The notes: a model not told the origin generated them from the sequence alone. Positions 1-6,830 are shown, counted from the stretch's first letter. The stretch is DNA of 37,405 nucleotides from an uncultured Clostridium sp. (GCA_900540255.1 UQFE01000023.1:1-37405); one strand, 5' to 3'. Program-made: numbers and translations.

Positions 1-62
1 ATCCACTCCATAAAGTTCTTTTACTTGTTCAGAAATATCACGAGTTGTCATTCCAATTAATT
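1..62 (-). pseudogene. IS256-family transposase fragment, cut by window edge
   Basis: Read on the minus strand, this encodes MTTRDISEQVKELYGVD, matching the MTTRDI-EQ-YG block of IS256/Mutator-type transposases. The residues before it (Leu-Ile-Gly) do not fit the family, and the next gene's tail abuts directly, so the N-terminal part is missing. The C-terminal continuation lies outside the window. It marks an old insertion at the distal end of E4. Confidence 0.7.
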
Positions 63-76
63 AAACTGGAATTTGT
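63..76 (-). repeat. cargo-gene 3' motif, copy 1
   Basis: The minus-strand 14-mer ACAAATTCCAGTTT overlaps the stop codon of the YrvL-like gene. The same 14-mer recurs exactly at 1181-1194 and 9896-9909, each time just after a cargo gene, with variants elsewhere. Confidence 0.6.
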
Positions 77-504
77 CAATCCGTTCCTTTAGTTTTTTTA
101 TCAACATCATTTATTCCAAATAAAGCTAATATCAAAGATACAATAATAATAGAAATATCTGTTGCCGAAACAGACTGCATAAAATAATCGACAACACGCA
201 GACCATAAAATGTAGCAAACGTATCTAAGATAATATAAAACAGTATAGCCATTTGTTTTGGCAATTTTCCAAAAGATAGAACTACTTTAGGCAATACCTC
301 AGCTATCAGACTAAAAGGATAAGAAATAATTGTTGCAATTACAAAAAACAGAATAATACTCCCTATTGACTCATATTCAAACCCAAATATTTTCATTATC
401 GCTCCACATAATAAGGCAATAATAGATAATAAGCCAACAAACAATAATCCACATAAGAGAAAAGTTATTAACTTTTCTTTATATCTGTTCCAAATCTCTT
501 TCAA
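76..504 (-). CDS. YrvL-like membrane protein, 142 aa
   Basis: This small integral membrane protein has about four hydrophobic segments (roughly residues 13-35, 45-70, 82-100, 112-130), a basic N-terminus and a basic C-terminal tail. The spacing and the FEYESIGSIILFF segment resemble the YrvL family of Bacillus regulatory membrane proteins; that is a recognition by eye. The minus-strand start is TTG or ATT-like rather than a clear ATG: the reading begins close to a GGGGAG ribosome site (about 505-515), so the exact start is uncertain. It sits distal to the ccr remnant, and its upstream DNA resembles that of the phosphotransferase gene in E1, so both occupy the same cargo slot. An orphan immunity function is also possible. 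Confidence 0.55.
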   Translation of the reverse strand: MKEIWNRYKEKLITFLLCGLLFVGLLSIIALLCGAIMKIFGFEYESIGSIILFFVIATIISYPFSLIAEVLPKVVLSFGKLPKQMAILFYIILDTFATFYGLRVVDYFMQSVSATDISIIIVSLILALFGINDVDKKTKGTD

Positions 505-613
505 TTATTTCACTCCCCAAATTCTAATTTACCTAATAAATATAAATATTTCTACGTGATAAAATTATAATATTTATCTATACCAATATCAATATTTTTA
601 TTGCTATTATTCT

Positions 614-1023
614 CTATATAGCAATATCTAAGTTCAATTTACTTACACCAACATTTCTTAAAAATTAATCTTACTGACCTTGCTTCTATTTGATTAATAG
701 TTAATTTAGTTTTTCTTCTTTTAGTTCCATCTTGATTCTCCACTGGAACTAAGTCGTACCCTAAAACTCTTCCCCCACACCATTCTCCTGCTTTTGCTTT
801 TGCACACATTCCCATTTTTACATTTTGAGCTATAGTACCTCTCTCAAACTCCCCTATCAATGCCATCATCTGAAATTGCATTTTTCCTGCTGGTGTACTA
901 TTATCGAATTGCTCTGAATAAGAATTGAAAGATGTACTATTCTGCTCTAGTATATCTACTATCTTTAGAACATCTGAAAGCTTTCTACTTATCCTATTAA
1001 TCTTCCAAGAAATCACCATCTGA
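614..1023 (-). pseudogene. ccr recombinase remnant, middle and tail
   Basis: The minus strand encodes FQMVISWKINRISRKL and AGKMQFQMMALIGEFERG, nearly identical to residues about 80-160 of the E1 recombinase. After RLIF the sequence jumps, out of frame, to the last 15 codons of the same gene (LRNVGVSKLNLDIAI, stop at 614-616). About 330 codons, including the Zn ribbon and coiled coil, are therefore deleted. The missing N-terminal part lies at 2357-2432 on the far side of an insertion. The fragment cannot be functional. Confidence 0.85.
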
Positions 1024-1087
1024 AACAATTGTTCGATTATTATATTATATCACTAATTTAATTTTCACATTTATTTTGAATTGCGAA

Positions 1088-1131
1088 TAAAAAAATACTG
1101 TAAATTCATTTTTGAATAATACAGTATTTTT
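1088..1131 (-). terminator. hairpin terminator after S51 peptidase gene
   Basis: Arms AAAAATACTGTA and TACAGTATTTTT flank a loop of about 18 bases and end in T runs on either strand. It lies between the S51 gene and the ccr remnant. Confidence 0.7.
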
Positions 1132-1180
1132 ATCATATTTTTAGTTTTCTTCTCTTTATCTCTTAAATAAGCTAATCAAT

Positions 1181-1194
1181 AAACTGGAATTTGT
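1181..1194 (-). repeat. cargo-gene 3' motif, copy 2
   Basis: Exact copy of minus-strand ACAAATTCCAGTTT, starting 3 bases after the stop of the S51 peptidase gene. Confidence 0.6.
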
Positions 1195-1197
1195 AAA

Positions 1198-1800
1198 CTA
1201 ATCAATGCAAATTACTTTTGAAAATTTATCATTCACGATAATTGCCTGATGATTGTTAATTGGGCAAATATTCAAATCTGAAAATTCAGCCAATATCTTT
1301 TCGGTAACTTTCTTAAATGGTGAAGTAAGATAATGTGGAAGGACATAAAAATCAACTAAATTAAGACCCTTATCATCTTCTTGTGAATAATCCTCTGGTT
1401 TCTCATCCATTTGTTCAATATATGTGATTGTTGAAGCACATATAATTGCACCTGCTGACTCACCAATCATTAGTTTTCCATTCGTCATTTCTCTCTTCAG
1501 CAATTCATCGGCTCCCGATTTTCGTAATTGGTCAATAAGAAAAAATGAATTTCCACCAGTAAAATAAATAATATCTGCTTCTTCGAAAACAGATTTAATT
1601 GTTGAATATTCCTCCTTTGAAATATCAATTTCTGTTAATATTGATCCTATTTTTTTGAATAATTTTCTAGCGGAACCCACATAACCTGTATAGCCTTCGT
1701 GAATTGAAGCTGTCGGAATAAATGCAACTTTCTTATTTTCAAGTTCTTCTTTTATCAGATTTCCTACACTTGAAAAGTGTGAACATAAAAACAATTTCAT
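1198..1800 (-). CDS. peptidase S51 / class I glutamine-amidotransferase-like protein, 200 aa
   Basis: The protein has the S51 (dipeptidase E, YgaJ-like) layout: YFTGGNSFFL at about residues 78-87 and the nucleophile elbow GESAGAI with Ser near residue 114, followed by NLVDFYVLPHY, where the family carries a catalytic His. Family members cleave Asp-X dipeptides or act on other small substrates; the substrate here is unknown. The length is slightly short for the family (200-230 aa) but the fold appears complete. A GGAGAT ribosome site lies just upstream. It lies with the YciI-like gene inside an insertion that splits the E4 ccr gene, so it is acquired cargo. Confidence 0.8.
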   Translation of the reverse strand: MKLFLCSHFSSVGNLIKEELENKKVAFIPTASIHEGYTGYVGSARKLFKKIGSILTEIDISKEEYSTIKSVFEEADIIYFTGGNSFFLIDQLRKSGADELLKREMTNGKLMIGESAGAIICASTITYIEQMDEKPEDYSQEDDKGLNLVDFYVLPHYLTSPFKKVTEKILAEFSDLNICPINNHQAIIVNDKFSKVICID

Positions 1801-1932
1801 CTATAATCTCCTTTGTAAATTCTAATTTATTTATCTGTAACTTAATATTATTATAACATCTTTATCCAATGCTGTATTATTCAATTTTCAAATAACATTT
1901 CTGTCGCACTTTATTCAAATTATTCATAAAAT

Positions 1933-1950
1933 TAACTCTACAAATTTTAA
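1933..1950 (-). repeat. cargo-gene 3' motif, variant
   Basis: Minus-strand AATTTGTAGAGTTAATTTTA lies about 25 bases after the YciI-like gene. It matches AATTTGTAGAGTTGATTTAG after the transposon's cargo gene at about 13,740-13,758, a second shared 3' flank. Confidence 0.45.
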
Positions 1951-1974
1951 TTCAACTTAAATGTATTCACATCA

Positions 1975-2271
1975 TTAATTTTGAAACCAATTTTCAGCAT
2001 AAGATACTTTATAATGTATATCTAATTCTGATATAGAGTATGTAATAACATTGTTCTTAAAAAATGGGTCTTCTCTATAAAAATCTTCGATAATTTGTTC
2101 TGTTTCTGACTTTACTACAGTAACAGATGAACTCATATCACTTTTCAATGATGAAAATAGAACTTTACCCTCTTTCATTAACATACCTGTATATTCCTGA
2201 TGCTCTTGCATCATTTTTTCAGTCATTTTTTCTGGATTAGTTACAATTCCTTCAATTAAAAAATACTTCAT
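1975..2271 (-). CDS. YciI-like protein, 98 aa
   Basis: This is a small ferredoxin-fold protein of the YciI/YCII-related type. It starts MKYFLIEG and has an H-QEY element (MQEHQEYTGMLMKEGKVL) where the family places its conserved His, then SSSVTVVKSE and an FYREDPFFKN segment typical of the domain. Length is standard. The family's function is poorly known and binding of small molecules is suspected. An AGGAGG ribosome site precedes the ATG, and a conserved hairpin module lies upstream at 2302-2326. It shares an insertion with the S51 gene. Confidence 0.75.
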   Translation of the reverse strand: MKYFLIEGIVTNPEKMTEKMMQEHQEYTGMLMKEGKVLFSSLKSDMSSSVTVVKSETEQIIEDFYREDPFFKNNVITYSISELDIHYKVSYAENWFQN

Positions 2272-2301
2272 ATTTTAATCCTCCTATGTTTAAAATTTAT
2301 C

Positions 2302-2326
2302 GAGTAGTTTAATAATAAACGAACTC
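2302..2326. repeat. module-start hairpin H1
   Basis: The imperfect inverted repeat pairs GAGTAGTTTA with TAAACGAACTC. Related hairpins at 9075-9099 and 9615-9640 share the GAG-TA-GTTT / AAAC-CTC pattern, and all three lie just upstream of a single cargo gene start. Confidence 0.5.
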
Positions 2327-2356
2327 ATATTCTATAAGAGAATTATAACATAATTT

Positions 2357-2432
2357 ATAACTTTCTTTCCTCTGCATCCTTTAGAAGTTCCTTTAGTGCT
2401 GATCTATTTTTTATCTCTTTACCACTTATTCC
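2357..2432 (-). pseudogene. ccr recombinase remnant, N-terminal piece
   Basis: The minus strand reads GISGKEIKNRSALKELLKDA followed by EERK, matching the resolvase-domain segment GISGKNIKDRPELKALLSDA of the E1 recombinase. The next residues of that protein resume at 1023 on the far side of the S51/YciI insertion. The catalytic Ser region upstream is gone, cut where the toxin locus begins. Together with 614-1023 this was one ccr gene. Confidence 0.8.
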
Positions 2433-2449
2433 TTAAATGTGGGCTACTG

Positions 2450-2484
2450 GTATCACTCACCTTTCTTGTGAAAGGAGGTGATAC
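2450..2484 (+). promoter_or_regulatory. stem-loop hiding the toxin ribosome site
   Basis: GTATCACTCACCTTTC pairs with GAAAGGAGGTGATAC around a TTGT loop. The whole Shine-Dalgarno AAAGGAGG is in the stem, 2 bases before the toxin ATG. In addition, ATGTGGGCTACT (2437-2448) is complementary to AGTAGCCCCACAT after the stop (2587-2599), which could close the mRNA ends. Such structures are typical of type I toxin mRNAs. Confidence 0.7.
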
Positions 2485-2486
2485 TA

Positions 2487-2588
2487 ATGAGTAACGATGA
2501 TTTAATGTTACTATTTACAGCAGGTATATTCTTAATAGCATTATTTACATTTATAGTGTTACTTATAGAAAAAATCTCAAAAAAATAG
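2487..2588 (+). CDS. candidate type I toxin, 33-aa holin-like peptide
   Basis: This 33-residue peptide has a short polar N-terminus (MSNDD), one transmembrane helix (LMLLFTAGIFLIALFTFIVL) and a charged tail (LIEKISKK). This is the layout of the small holin-like/TxpA-type type I toxins of Firmicutes, which act at the membrane. An ideal AAAGGAGG site is buried in a hairpin, and a convergent promoter on the other strand could make an antisense antitoxin RNA. It is one of the few plus-strand genes in the array, and it lies immediately beside the truncated end of the ccr remnant, so it may have arrived by insertion. Toxicity is inferred, not shown. Confidence 0.7.
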   Translation: MSNDDLMLLFTAGIFLIALFTFIVLLIEKISKK

Positions 2589-2620
2589 TAGCCCCACATC
2601 GCAATTGGAAAGCTACTATT
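2584..2620. terminator. bidirectional terminator after toxin
   Basis: Perfect arms AATAGTAGC and GCTACTATT, with T runs on both strands, directly follow (and partly overlap) the toxin stop codon. Confidence 0.75.
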
Positions 2621-2628
2621 TTTTAATC

Positions 2629-2663
2629 ATATTAAATTATAGTGATATCAGTTGCCTAAACAA
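2629..2663 (-). promoter_or_regulatory. promoter for a putative antisense antitoxin RNA
   Basis: On the minus strand TTGTTT (2658-2663), a 16-base spacer and TATAAT (2636-2641) predict a start near 2629, reading back across the toxin 3' end. The bidirectional hairpin at 2584-2620 would either end it after about 50 bases or be read through into the toxin gene. Confidence 0.5.
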
Positions 2664-2778
2664 CTTTAATTGTATACTATAGGGTGTTGGTATCACCTTA
2701 TTTTTATTATCTTCATTTCTTATTTATATTATATCAAATTTTTATAAAAAATAAACACCTATATTTTTTTATATTATT

Positions 2779-3213
2779 CTAATCTTTTATCTTCTGAATA
2801 ATTTTCAGTCTTTCATTTATCATTTTAACATCTGTTTTATTCTCACTGATAATAGTAATTAAACAAATAGCTGCAACTATAATATATAATGAAATAAATA
2901 TTGCTTGTATTAAATAATCTTCATTTAATATCCCTAAATACATAAAACTCCCCTTTAAAATTAATAAAGTAATTATTAAATGTATAAATCCTTTTATTAC
3001 TAAAGACATATTTTTTATACTAAAAATTATTGTACTAGATGAGATAATAAATCCAGCTACCATAATTATAAATATATATTTTATAATCTCACTTATTTGT
3101 ATTGTTATTTGACTTGTCCCCGTTACAACTAATACACCTAATAACATACTAATAATAGCAACTAAACTTATTATTGCTCCTGCTATTCCCCTTTTTAATA
3201 TCTCTTTTATCAT
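2779..3213 (-). CDS. DUF3021-like membrane protein, 144 aa
   Basis: The protein is predicted to have four transmembrane helices (about residues 10-32, 42-62, 72-92, 103-123) and a basic tail. It matches the DUF3021 family, which is usually encoded next to a LytTR regulator. It follows the LytTR gene by 10 bases with GAGGTG as its ribosome site, so the two form an operon. In known pairs the membrane protein is thought to restrain or modulate its regulator; that role is inferred here. Confidence 0.75.
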   Translation of the reverse strand: MIKEILKRGIAGAIISLVAIISMLLGVLVVTGTSQITIQISEIIKYIFIIMVAGFIISSSTIIFSIKNMSLVIKGFIHLIITLLILKGSFMYLGILNEDYLIQAIFISLYIIVAAICLITIISENKTDVKMINERLKIIQKIKD

Positions 3214-3223
3214 CTAAGTCACC

Positions 3224-3664
3224 TCATATATCTAATATCTTTTTTACTTTTTTCAAATATCTTCTTGATATATATTCTTTTTCACCATTTTTAAAATTAA
3301 TTGTTATCATACCATTAATACTAGCTTCTAAATTTTCTATTTTATAAATATTGATAATAGCTGAATTAGAAATTCGTACAAACTTATTTCCATCAAGAAT
3401 TTCTTCCAATTCATATAACCTATGATTAACTATATATTTTTTATCTTTTGTACGTGCATATACCTTTTTATTTTCTGCATAAATTGAATATATATCATTA
3501 ATATTTAATAAATATATCTTCTCTTTGCTGTATGCATTTAGTACAGATTTTTTCATTTTTAGATTTTCCAATATAAACCTTAAATTTTCATCTTCTTTAC
3601 TTGGCGTATATATCTCTATAAAAATTTCATCTATTTTTTCATCTATATTTATTTTTACTTTCAT
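3224..3664 (-). CDS. LytTR-family DNA-binding regulator, 146 aa
   Basis: The C-terminal half is a LytTR domain: IYLLNINDIYSIYAENKKVY, then LEEILDGNKFVRISNSAIIN, then MITINFKNGEKEYISRRYLK. There is no receiver domain, so it is the stand-alone type. The chosen Met follows AAGGAG by 7 bases; seven upstream codons lack a usable site. It is the first gene of an operon with DUF3021. An 11-bp direct repeat with 21-bp spacing upstream (3723-3754) suggests autoregulation. Confidence 0.85.
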   Translation of the reverse strand: MKVKINIDEKIDEIFIEIYTPSKEDENLRFILENLKMKKSVLNAYSKEKIYLLNINDIYSIYAENKKVYARTKDKKYIVNHRLYELEEILDGNKFVRISNSAIINIYKIENLEASINGMITINFKNGEKEYISRRYLKKVKKILDI

Positions 3665-3722
3665 TTTGCATCTCCTTACCATCATTAGTATATCTAATTA
3701 CTTACACATTGAATATATTTCT

Positions 3723-3754
3723 ACGATATGTGGCATTAGATACACGATATATGG
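3723..3754. promoter_or_regulatory. direct repeat, likely LytTR operator
   Basis: ACGATATGTGG (3723-3733) and ACGATATATGG (3744-3754) are direct repeats 21 bp apart, two helical turns, and 60-90 bp upstream of the LytTR gene. Known LytTR proteins bind paired direct repeats. Confidence 0.55.
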
Positions 3755-3763
3755 TCTATTTAT

Positions 3764-3778
3764 ATTACTTATGATACG
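3764..3778 (-). repeat. half att-like scar
   Basis: The minus strand reads CGTATCATAAGTAAT, the middle of the att core without the flanking GAGGTTT. A similar partial copy lies at 6867-6881, at the same distance from the next full att. Confidence 0.5.
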
Positions 3779-3796
3779 TTATTTTTGCTTGTAAAA

Positions 3797-3833
3797 ATAG
3801 CCTTAGGCAAGTTAATTCAACGCCTAAGGCTAT
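3797..3833 (-). terminator. hairpin next to att3
   Basis: Perfect 12-bp arms ATAGCCTTAGGC and GCCTAAGGCTAT, followed on the minus strand by TTTTT. A near-identical hairpin sits beside att2 at 6902-6938, so it belongs to the element end. Confidence 0.7.
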
Positions 3834-3886
3834 AAACCTCATTTATTTATGATACGTTTCTCCGTAACTACTCTAAATGAGGTTTT
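3834..3886. repeat. SCC-like att site 3 (E3/E4 junction)
   Basis: The minus-strand core is GAAACGTATCATAAATAAAT followed by GAGGTTT. It matches the rlmH end at 26,154-26,182. The opposite arm AAATGAGGTTTT (3875-3886) pairs with AAACCTCATTT to form a hairpin, giving inverted repeats at the element junction. Confidence 0.8.
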
Positions 3887-3943
3887 GCCACTTTATTCTT
3901 TTATCTATTATATATAATTATGCTATAATTCCCACGCTACAGT

Positions 3944-4477
3944 TTATTTTAATAGATCATTTATTATTGAAGCTAATTTCTCAGGTTCATATGTTGGGGC
4001 AAATCTGGAAATAATATTACCATTTTTATCCACTAAAAATTTAGTAAAATTCCATTTTATATCTTCTCCATCAGTTTTAAACCCTAGATCTTCAAGCTTT
4101 CCGTATAATAACTTTGATTCTTCATCATCTTCTGCTTGTGGTGCTTCTGATTTTAAAAACTTATATAAGTCTGAAGCATTTTCTCCATTTACTTCAATTT
4201 TAGCAAAAGTTTCAAAAGTTGTTCCATATGTTAATTTGCAAAAACTTGATAACTCAGCATCACTTCCTGGTGCTTGTTGGAAAAATTGATTACATGGAAA
4301 ATCTAATATTTCAAAACCCTTATCTTTATATTCATCATAAATCTTTTGTAACCCTTCATATTGTGGTGTAAATCCACATCCACTTGCTGTATTTACTATT
4401 AAAAGAACCTTTCCTTTATATTTTTCTAAAAGTATTTCTTCTCCATTTGTCTTTTTTACTTTAAAATCATATATCAT
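3944..4477 (-). CDS. glutathione peroxidase-family protein, Cys type, 177 aa
   Basis: This thiol peroxidase of the GPx family reduces peroxides, most likely with thioredoxin as donor since the trx genes adjoin. The catalytic set is visible: Cys in NTASGCGFTPQY (about residue 34), Gln in FPCNQF (about 70) and Trp-Asn in IKWNFTKF (about 141). The peroxidatic residue is Cys, not selenocysteine. An insertion near residues 116-133 (EAPQAEDDEESKLLYGKLED region) makes it longer than its paralogue at 5707-6183. It is the last gene of a five-gene operon-like run and has its own AAGGAG site. Confidence 0.88.
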   Translation of the reverse strand: MIYDFKVKKTNGEEILLEKYKGKVLLIVNTASGCGFTPQYEGLQKIYDEYKDKGFEILDFPCNQFFQQAPGSDAELSSFCKLTYGTTFETFAKIEVNGENASDLYKFLKSEAPQAEDDEESKLLYGKLEDLGFKTDGEDIKWNFTKFLVDKNGNIISRFAPTYEPEKLASIINDLLK

Positions 4478-4492
4478 AATTTTTTCTCCTTC

Positions 4493-4804
4493 TTATAAAT
4501 GTTTCTCAATATTTTCTTTAATCACCTGTTTAGGTGAAAATCCTATTAATCTTTGAACTTCTTGACCTTTTTTTAATAATACTAATGCAGGAATATTAGA
4601 TATATTATATTGTTCTGCAATATCCATACTGTTATCAACGTTAACCTTTATTATGTTAATTTTATCTTCAAATTCAGCTTGTAACTCATCCAATATTGGT
4701 GAAATCATTTTGCAAGGTCCACACCATTCTGCAAAAAAATCCACTAAAACCATATCTTTTTCAATTTCACTTTTAAATTCATTACTATTAACTACTTTCA
4801 TCAT
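4493..4804 (-). CDS. trxA: thioredoxin, 103 aa
   Basis: A complete thioredoxin fold with the WCGPCK active site (residues about 28-33) and the cis-Pro segment SNIPALVLL (about 70-78), of standard length. It would recycle the two adjacent peroxidases. GAGG lies 8 bases before the first of two ATGs, and the gene starts 4 bases after the reductase stop, so they are almost certainly co-transcribed. It is probably a second, mobile trx copy in the host. Confidence 0.93.
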   Translation of the reverse strand: MMKVVNSNEFKSEIEKDMVLVDFFAEWCGPCKMISPILDELQAEFEDKINIIKVNVDNSMDIAEQYNISNIPALVLLKKGQEVQRLIGFSPKQVIKENIEKHL

Positions 4805-4807
4805 AAA

Positions 4808-5686
4808 TTATACCTCTTTATTTTTTCTTTTTATTTGCTCTATATAAGACACAGCTGATAATGCTGCTATATTTCCTTCTCCTGCTGCCTTAATATATTG
4901 ATATGGAGTACCAACTATATCTCCTGCAGCATAACAACCTTCAATATTTGTTTTCATTGTTCTATCAACTTCTACATGATTGTTTTCAATTTTTAAACCT
5001 GGAACTAATTGTCCTGGTGATATACTATCTCTTAAAATAAATACCCCATCTGTTTCAATTTCACTATTTTTAAGAATAAGTTTTTTAACTGAACTATCTC
5101 CTACTATTTCCACTGGAATATCCTTTATTATTTCAATAGATGAATCAACTTCTATTTCTTGCTTATACATTGGCACATAATATACCTTTGATGCTATTGT
5201 TCCTATAAAATTTGCTTCAGCTTCTTCATGCTTATTATAAGCAATTATTGTTACGACTTTATCTTTATATAAAGGAGCATCACATGTTGCACAATATCCT
5301 ACCCCTTTACCTAAAAACTCTTCTTCCCCCTTAAATGGCTTACCAAAATTAACTCCTGTAGCTAATATTATTGAAGTAGCTTCATACATTTTGTCATTTA
5401 CCATTAAAGTAAAATAATCTCCCATAGCATAAATGCTATTCACTTTTTCTTCTGTTATTTCAATATCCATTGCTTTTAAATGATTAGCAAATTCATCTCT
5501 TATTTCTACTCCACTTTTTCCATAAAAACCTAAATAATTATTTATCTTATGAGCCTTTACAAGTTTTGTACTTATTTCCTTACTTCCAAAAATAATAAAT
5601 CTTTTATTTCTTATCTTTGCATTTAATGCTGCTGATATTCCAGCTGTTCCACTTCCTATTATTGCAATATCATATCTTTCATTCAT
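4808..5686 (-). CDS. thioredoxin reductase-like flavoprotein, probably ferredoxin-linked type, 292 aa
   Basis: The FAD-binding loop IIGSGTAG (about residues 9-16), the redox pair CATC (about 132-135) and the C-terminal GCYAAGDI FAD motif are present. The second nucleotide domain is unusual: where NADPH-dependent enzymes have GGGxSA the sequence reads IIAYNKHEEA, and the HRRxxxR motif is replaced by YYVPMYK. The protein is also short (292 against about 310 aa). Clostridia have ferredoxin-dependent flavin thioredoxin reductases that lack exactly these motifs, so that type fits best. Electron donor is inferred. The gene lies 20 bases after the upstream peroxidase. Confidence 0.8.
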   Translation of the reverse strand: MNERYDIAIIGSGTAGISAALNAKIRNKRFIIFGSKEISTKLVKAHKINNYLGFYGKSGVEIRDEFANHLKAMDIEITEEKVNSIYAMGDYFTLMVNDKMYEATSIILATGVNFGKPFKGEEEFLGKGVGYCATCDAPLYKDKVVTIIAYNKHEEAEANFIGTIASKVYYVPMYKQEIEVDSSIEIIKDIPVEIVGDSSVKKLILKNSEIETDGVFILRDSISPGQLVPGLKIENNHVEVDRTMKTNIEGCYAAGDIVGTPYQYIKAAGEGNIAALSAVSYIEQIKRKNKEV

Positions 5687-5706
5687 TTTATCATTACCAC
5701 CTATAA

Positions 5707-6183
5707 TTATTTTAATAATTTTTTAATATCCTCTTCAATTTTTAATGGCTTTACTGTAGGTGCATATCTTTTAACTACATTTCCTTCTGAATCAATAAGA
5801 AATTTTGTAAAATTCCATTTAATGTCTTTACTCAATAAACCTTTTTTCTCATTTTTTAAGAACTTATATAATGGATGTGCATTTTCTCCATTTACCTCAA
5901 TCTTTTGGAACATATTAAATGTAACTCCATAGTTTAAAGAGCAGAACTCTTGTATTTCTTCATTGCTTCCTTTATCTTGATGTGCAAACTGATTGCAAGG
6001 GAATCCTAAAATTTCTAGACCTTCTTCTTTATATTTCTTATTTAATTGTTCTAATTCAGTAAATTGTGGTGTTAACCCACATTTACTTGCTGTATTAACT
6101 ACTAATACAACTTTACCTTTAAATGCTTCCATCTTAACTTCTTGCCCATTCATTTTTTTTGCTGAAAAATCATAAAATTCCAT
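5707..6183 (-). CDS. glutathione peroxidase-family protein, Cys type, 158 aa
   Basis: A compact GPx-family thiol peroxidase with Cys in [12 protein letters not shown] (about residue 35), FPCNQF (about 71) and IKWNFTKF (about 125). Length is standard. AAAGGAG precedes the ATG. An ohrR-type operator copy (6209-6227) lies directly upstream, identical over 25 bases to one in front of ohrR, so this peroxidase and the genes after it are probably derepressed together with ohrR. It shares only about half its residues with its paralogue at 3944-4477, so the pair is not a recent duplication. Confidence 0.9.
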   Translation of the reverse strand: MEFYDFSAKKMNGQEVKMEAFKGKVVLVVNTASKCGLTPQFTELEQLNKKYKEEGLEILGFPCNQFAHQDKGSNEEIQEFCSLNYGVTFNMFQKIEVNGENAHPLYKFLKNEKKGLLSKDIKWNFTKFLIDSEGNVVKRYAPTVKPLKIEEDIKKLLK

Positions 6184-6208
6184 ATTTTATCTCCTTTTAA
6201 TTTTATCA

Positions 6209-6227
6209 AATTTAATTTTATTCAATT
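6209..6227. promoter_or_regulatory. OhrR operator candidate 2, before gpx
   Basis: AATTTAATTTTATTCAATT is an 8+3+8 palindrome with one mismatch. It repeats exactly at 6771-6789, within a 25-base identical block. It lies between ohrR and the peroxidase operon. Confidence 0.65.
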
Positions 6228-6310
6228 AATTATTCTAAATTTATAGAATTTGCTACATACACATTTAATTAAAAGATCAATTCTAATTAAATGTATATTT
6301 CAACAAATTC

Positions 6311-6742
6311 TTACTTAAATGTTGCTAATAAATTATCTAACAATCTCTTTAGCTCAACAACATCTTCTATGTTCTTGCCAAACTTACAATACATTTTCTC
6401 TGGAACCTCAATGATTTCCTCCTTCATTTTTCTTCCTTTTTCAGTAACCTCCACAATAACTACTCTATCATCATCCTTATCTCTATATTTATCTATTAAT
6501 TCCATTGAAAGTAGCTTTTTTAATACAGGAGTAAGAGTTCCTGAATCTAAATGTAGTTTTTGCCCCATTTCCTTTACCGTTATCTTTTCATACTCCCATA
6601 CAACTAACATAGCAATATATTGAGTGTATGTAAGTCCATATTTATCTAACTGTGGTTTATAAGTTTTTATTACTTCTCTTGAGGCTGCATATAATGAAAA
6701 ACATAACTGATTATCTAATTTCATTTTCTCATATTTACCCAT
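6311..6742 (-). CDS. ohrR: OhrR-type MarR peroxide-sensing repressor, 143 aa
   Basis: A MarR-family repressor whose N-terminus DNQLCFSLYAASREV carries the single redox Cys (residue 14) of the OhrR subgroup, followed by the winged helix (KEMGQKLHLDSGTLTPVLKK, about 58-77; wing DKDDDRVVIVEVTEKG, about 89-104). OhrR binds operators until organic peroxide oxidises that Cys. It is the first gene of the E3 cassette, with a strong promoter (6802-6830) and an operator just downstream of the -10, so it should repress itself and the adjacent peroxidase operon. Confidence 0.9.
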   Translation of the reverse strand: MGKYEKMKLDNQLCFSLYAASREVIKTYKPQLDKYGLTYTQYIAMLVVWEYEKITVKEMGQKLHLDSGTLTPVLKKLLSMELIDKYRDKDDDRVVIVEVTEKGRKMKEEIIEVPEKMYCKFGKNIEDVVELKRLLDNLLATFK

Positions 6743-6770
6743 TATAATTCCCCTTTTTTAAATTTTTTCA

Positions 6771-6830
6771 AATTTAATTTTATTCAATTAATCTTGTTAT
6801 TATATTATTACTATTCACCACTTTTGTCAA
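6771..6830 (-). promoter_or_regulatory. ohrR promoter and operator
   Basis: TTGACA (6825-6830), a 17-base spacer and TAATAT (6802-6807) form a good sigma-A promoter reading minus. The palindrome AATTTAATTTTATTCAATT (6771-6789) lies about 13 bases past the -10, over the start of transcription, where a bound repressor would block. Confidence 0.75.

Larger units (their letters stand above)
1..3846. mobile_element. SCC-like element E4 (distal, decayed; left end outside window)
   Basis: This segment lies distal to the third att copy at 3834-3886. It contains a broken ccr gene (2357-2432 plus 614-1023), cargo genes (YrvL-like, S51 peptidase, YciI-like), a candidate type I toxin-antitoxin unit, a LytTR/DUF3021 pair and an IS256 fragment. 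Its rlmH-proximal end shares att, hairpin and half-att order with E3. No intact recombinase is present, so it looks like a decayed element held in the array. The left att site is not in the window. Confidence 0.6.

Noticed and set aside
3525..3794. Plus-strand reading frames opposite minus-strand genes (also 10,406; 15,464; 18,611; 19,286)
   Set aside because: They mirror clear minus-strand proteins, lack ribosome sites and encode low-complexity Ser/Leu/Phe-rich sequences.
3797..3886. Repeats near 3.8, 6.9 and 9.8 kb read only as transcription terminators
   Set aside because: They do form hairpins, but they also contain the rlmH terminal codons and stop in the same order as the true rlmH end, which a terminator family would not.
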